Assembly: GCA_903632075.3 (NCBI GenBank)
Contig: CAHIKZ030002633.1
Location: 2,037,001 to 2,101,000 of the forward strand
Direction: 5' to 3'
From: Acanthosepion pharaonis
Lineage: Eukaryota > Mollusca > Cephalopoda > Sepiida > Sepiidae
DNA: 64,000 nt
Positions 62,265 through 64,000 of the stretch are shown here, in pieces. Both the position numbers and the translations under genes were made by a program. How positions within the stretch are numbered: position 1 is the stretch's first letter; each line of letters opens with the position of its first letter. The notes beneath the pieces are model-generated. The model worked only from the letters and a program-made list of their open reading frames with translations. It was not told the DNA's origin and ran no database searches.

Positions 62265-63190
62265 TTTTTTATGAGGGATGTCTGAAGAGTAAGATACTGA
62301 CTGGTATAAATTGACCAGAATTATAACATTTTGGAAGCTATCAATACAAATCAACAATGGGTATGCAATGCTTCTTGTAGCAGCCAGAACAACCCAGCCT
62401 TAATGTTGAGTGTATGCAGATGTGATTCCACAGCAATGATGACTGCTACCATCAAGCAGTGGATAAGCATAGAGGTGTAAAGGATTATAGATTTTTGCAT
62501 GCTGAGGGCAAAAATCTAACTTTGAATCCCAAAGAAGAAAACAAGTTTCAGCTTTTGGAATGGAGCACATTGATAAGGCCTGAGTGCATAATGTAACTCT
62601 TGAGACCAAGGTTGATTCCAGAACTGGAATCATACATCATAATGAAACTCCCAAATTACCCAAGAAATTGATGGCAACTGTATTCTTGTAGAATGCAAAA
62701 GGTGTGCTGTTTGTGGTTTTCATACCACATGATCAGACAATTAAGTCAGATACTGTGAAACACTGAACAGACTGAGGGTAGCTGTTCATCAGAAAAGATC
62801 AAGACCTTTATTGGTTATCCTGCTACAAAACAATGTCACTCCACACATCCAACAAAGTGACTCCTGTGATATGGTTGTAATACCGCATCCACCACATAGT
62901 CTTGACTTTCTCCCTCAGGTTATAACCTCTTAGAGCAGTGTAGACAATGTTTATCTTGAAAGTGGTTACACACAGATGCTGCTGCTGCAGAGGTGCAAGT
63001 ATAGTTTCAGTCACTTCAAGGAGGGTATTTATATGCTCTTGTACTGAAAAGACAATCGTGATAATTTTGATGGTGACTTTTGTGTAAAGGGCATATAGTT
63101 ATCCTGGTAACATAGGCATTTGTATAGTAATGAGCATGTTTTATATCTGTAACTTACTTTTTGGACATTCCTTGTATTAGTTATGACTGG
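62265..63190 (+). pseudogene. mariner-like element remnant
   Basis: GATGTCTGAAGAGTAAGATACTGAC near the left end, followed by a plus strand with scattered mariner-like blocks, and the shared end segment (GTGATAATTTTGATGGTGAC, ATCCTGGTAACATAGG, GGACATTCCTTG) also present at 56370-56475. No intact frame. Confidence 0.4.
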
Positions 63191-63194
63191 ACTT

Positions 63195-63607
63195 ATTAAT
63201 TAAAAATTTAAAATGAATTGCAATTATTTAAATATTTTTTAATGTTTAATTTTGCTTTTAATTACAAGAAAATAGCATTAGTCATTAAAAAAGGAAAAAA
63301 GTACTTTTGTGTACACTAAATAACTTTTAGATTGTTTTTAAATCAATATGTTTTTGAATATCAAATTAAGCAACCAGCAATGAAAATGTAGCTGACCATA
63401 AAACAAATTCAATAGCTATTGTTTTATTTAACAATTATTTTATTGGATTTCAGCAAAATATTATTTACTTTTTATTTTTTAATATATTGCAAAATACATT
63501 TGTTTCTTTGAACACCTCGTGATCAAAAGTTTAAATTCATGCATTTCTCATGAACAAATGACAAAATCAGCTGCATGTCAATATTAGATAATTAACAAAC
63601 TGACATG

Positions 63608-63653
<46 letters not shown>

Positions 63654-64000
63654 AAAAGAGGTGTATAACTCTTATGGCCACTGTATTATTTTGGTAGCCT
63701 GAAAATCATTGGAATCAACCTTTTTTATGACTTACAGTTGATTGATAGAAGTAAAGGAAGAGTTTTTCCAAATTATTAATACAGGTTAAGCTGACAGGTA
63801 AAACACCTGTCTAGAAAATATATTTTTTTTTATAAGTAAAAAGTATGAAATTTGTTTTGGTACTTAATTTATTTGATCTGTAATGAACATAAACTACATT
63901 TCATCAAATCATCTTCAAGGGAGAAGATTCTGCATTTGTTGTCGACAATTTTTTTTTGCCAATTTTTTAATTACATGATGGGTCGTGGAAGATAGCTTCT
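63195..64000. other. VTA1 intron 2 end of window, (TA)n
   Basis: A TA microsatellite lies at 63613-63652. No exon 3 of VTA1 is seen. A short palindrome ACAGGTAAAACACCTGT lies at 63798-63814. Confidence 0.5.

Overview
The window looks like a gene-poor, AT-rich stretch of animal DNA, most probably from a cephalopod (octopus-like) mollusc. The reasons are the metazoan split genes with GT/AG introns, long TA, CA and GA microsatellites, abundant tRNA- and 5S-rRNA-derived SINEs, Penelope-like, RTE-like and CR1/jockey-like retroelements, and mariner, Tc1, hAT and Helitron relics. The species call is an inference; nothing in the DNA names the species.

Two host genes can be supported. The first is on the minus strand (coding exons between 11637 and 22974). 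Four exons join in frame into a 171-residue secreted, cysteine-rich protein. Its C-terminal half has the layout of a Spaetzle-type cystine knot: a C-P-T start, an L-I-N-T motif, spaced cysteines, and a D-K-F-K-L-P-S-x-C-x-C end. It has a good TATA box at 23081-23088, strong splice sites at every junction and a candidate poly(A) signal at 11430-11435. The individual exons are short, so single-ORF scans miss it. It is the most interesting object in the window. The second gene is on the plus strand: the first two coding exons of VTA1/LIP5, the ESCRT-III/Vps4 cofactor (52979-53087 and 56944-57038). It runs off the right-hand end.

The rest is layered mobile DNA. 1-9 kb: a frameshifted transposon-associated gene relic, two RTE-like reverse-transcriptase tails and a duplicated CRE-bearing repeat. 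10-11.4 kb: a mariner with both ends and TA target sites, carrying two oppositely oriented 5S-derived SINEs. 11.4-23.1 kb: the Spaetzle-like gene, with SINEs, a Helitron and a hAT relic in its introns. 23.3-32.7 kb: an RTE tail, a SINE with a 13-bp target duplication, foldback elements buried in TA microsatellites, an approximately 570-bp-arm inverted repeat resembling Penelope-like termini, a Penelope-like GIY-YIG relic and a LINE with a 684-bp nested insert. 33-52.5 kb: Helitrons, a mariner, Tc1 elements, LINE tails, minisatellites, a SINE with a 17-bp target duplication and a GIY-YIG relic cut off at a Tc1. 53-64 kb: VTA1 exons and introns, filled with SINEs, mariner and Tc1 pieces and an approximately 2-kb RTE-like pseudogene with a zinc-finger segment.

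The two host genes are convergent in position but about 30 kb apart. Nothing visible suggests they act together: one encodes a secreted ligand and the other a cytosolic endosome-sorting factor. Boundaries of degenerate repeats are approximate unless a terminal motif or target duplication is described.
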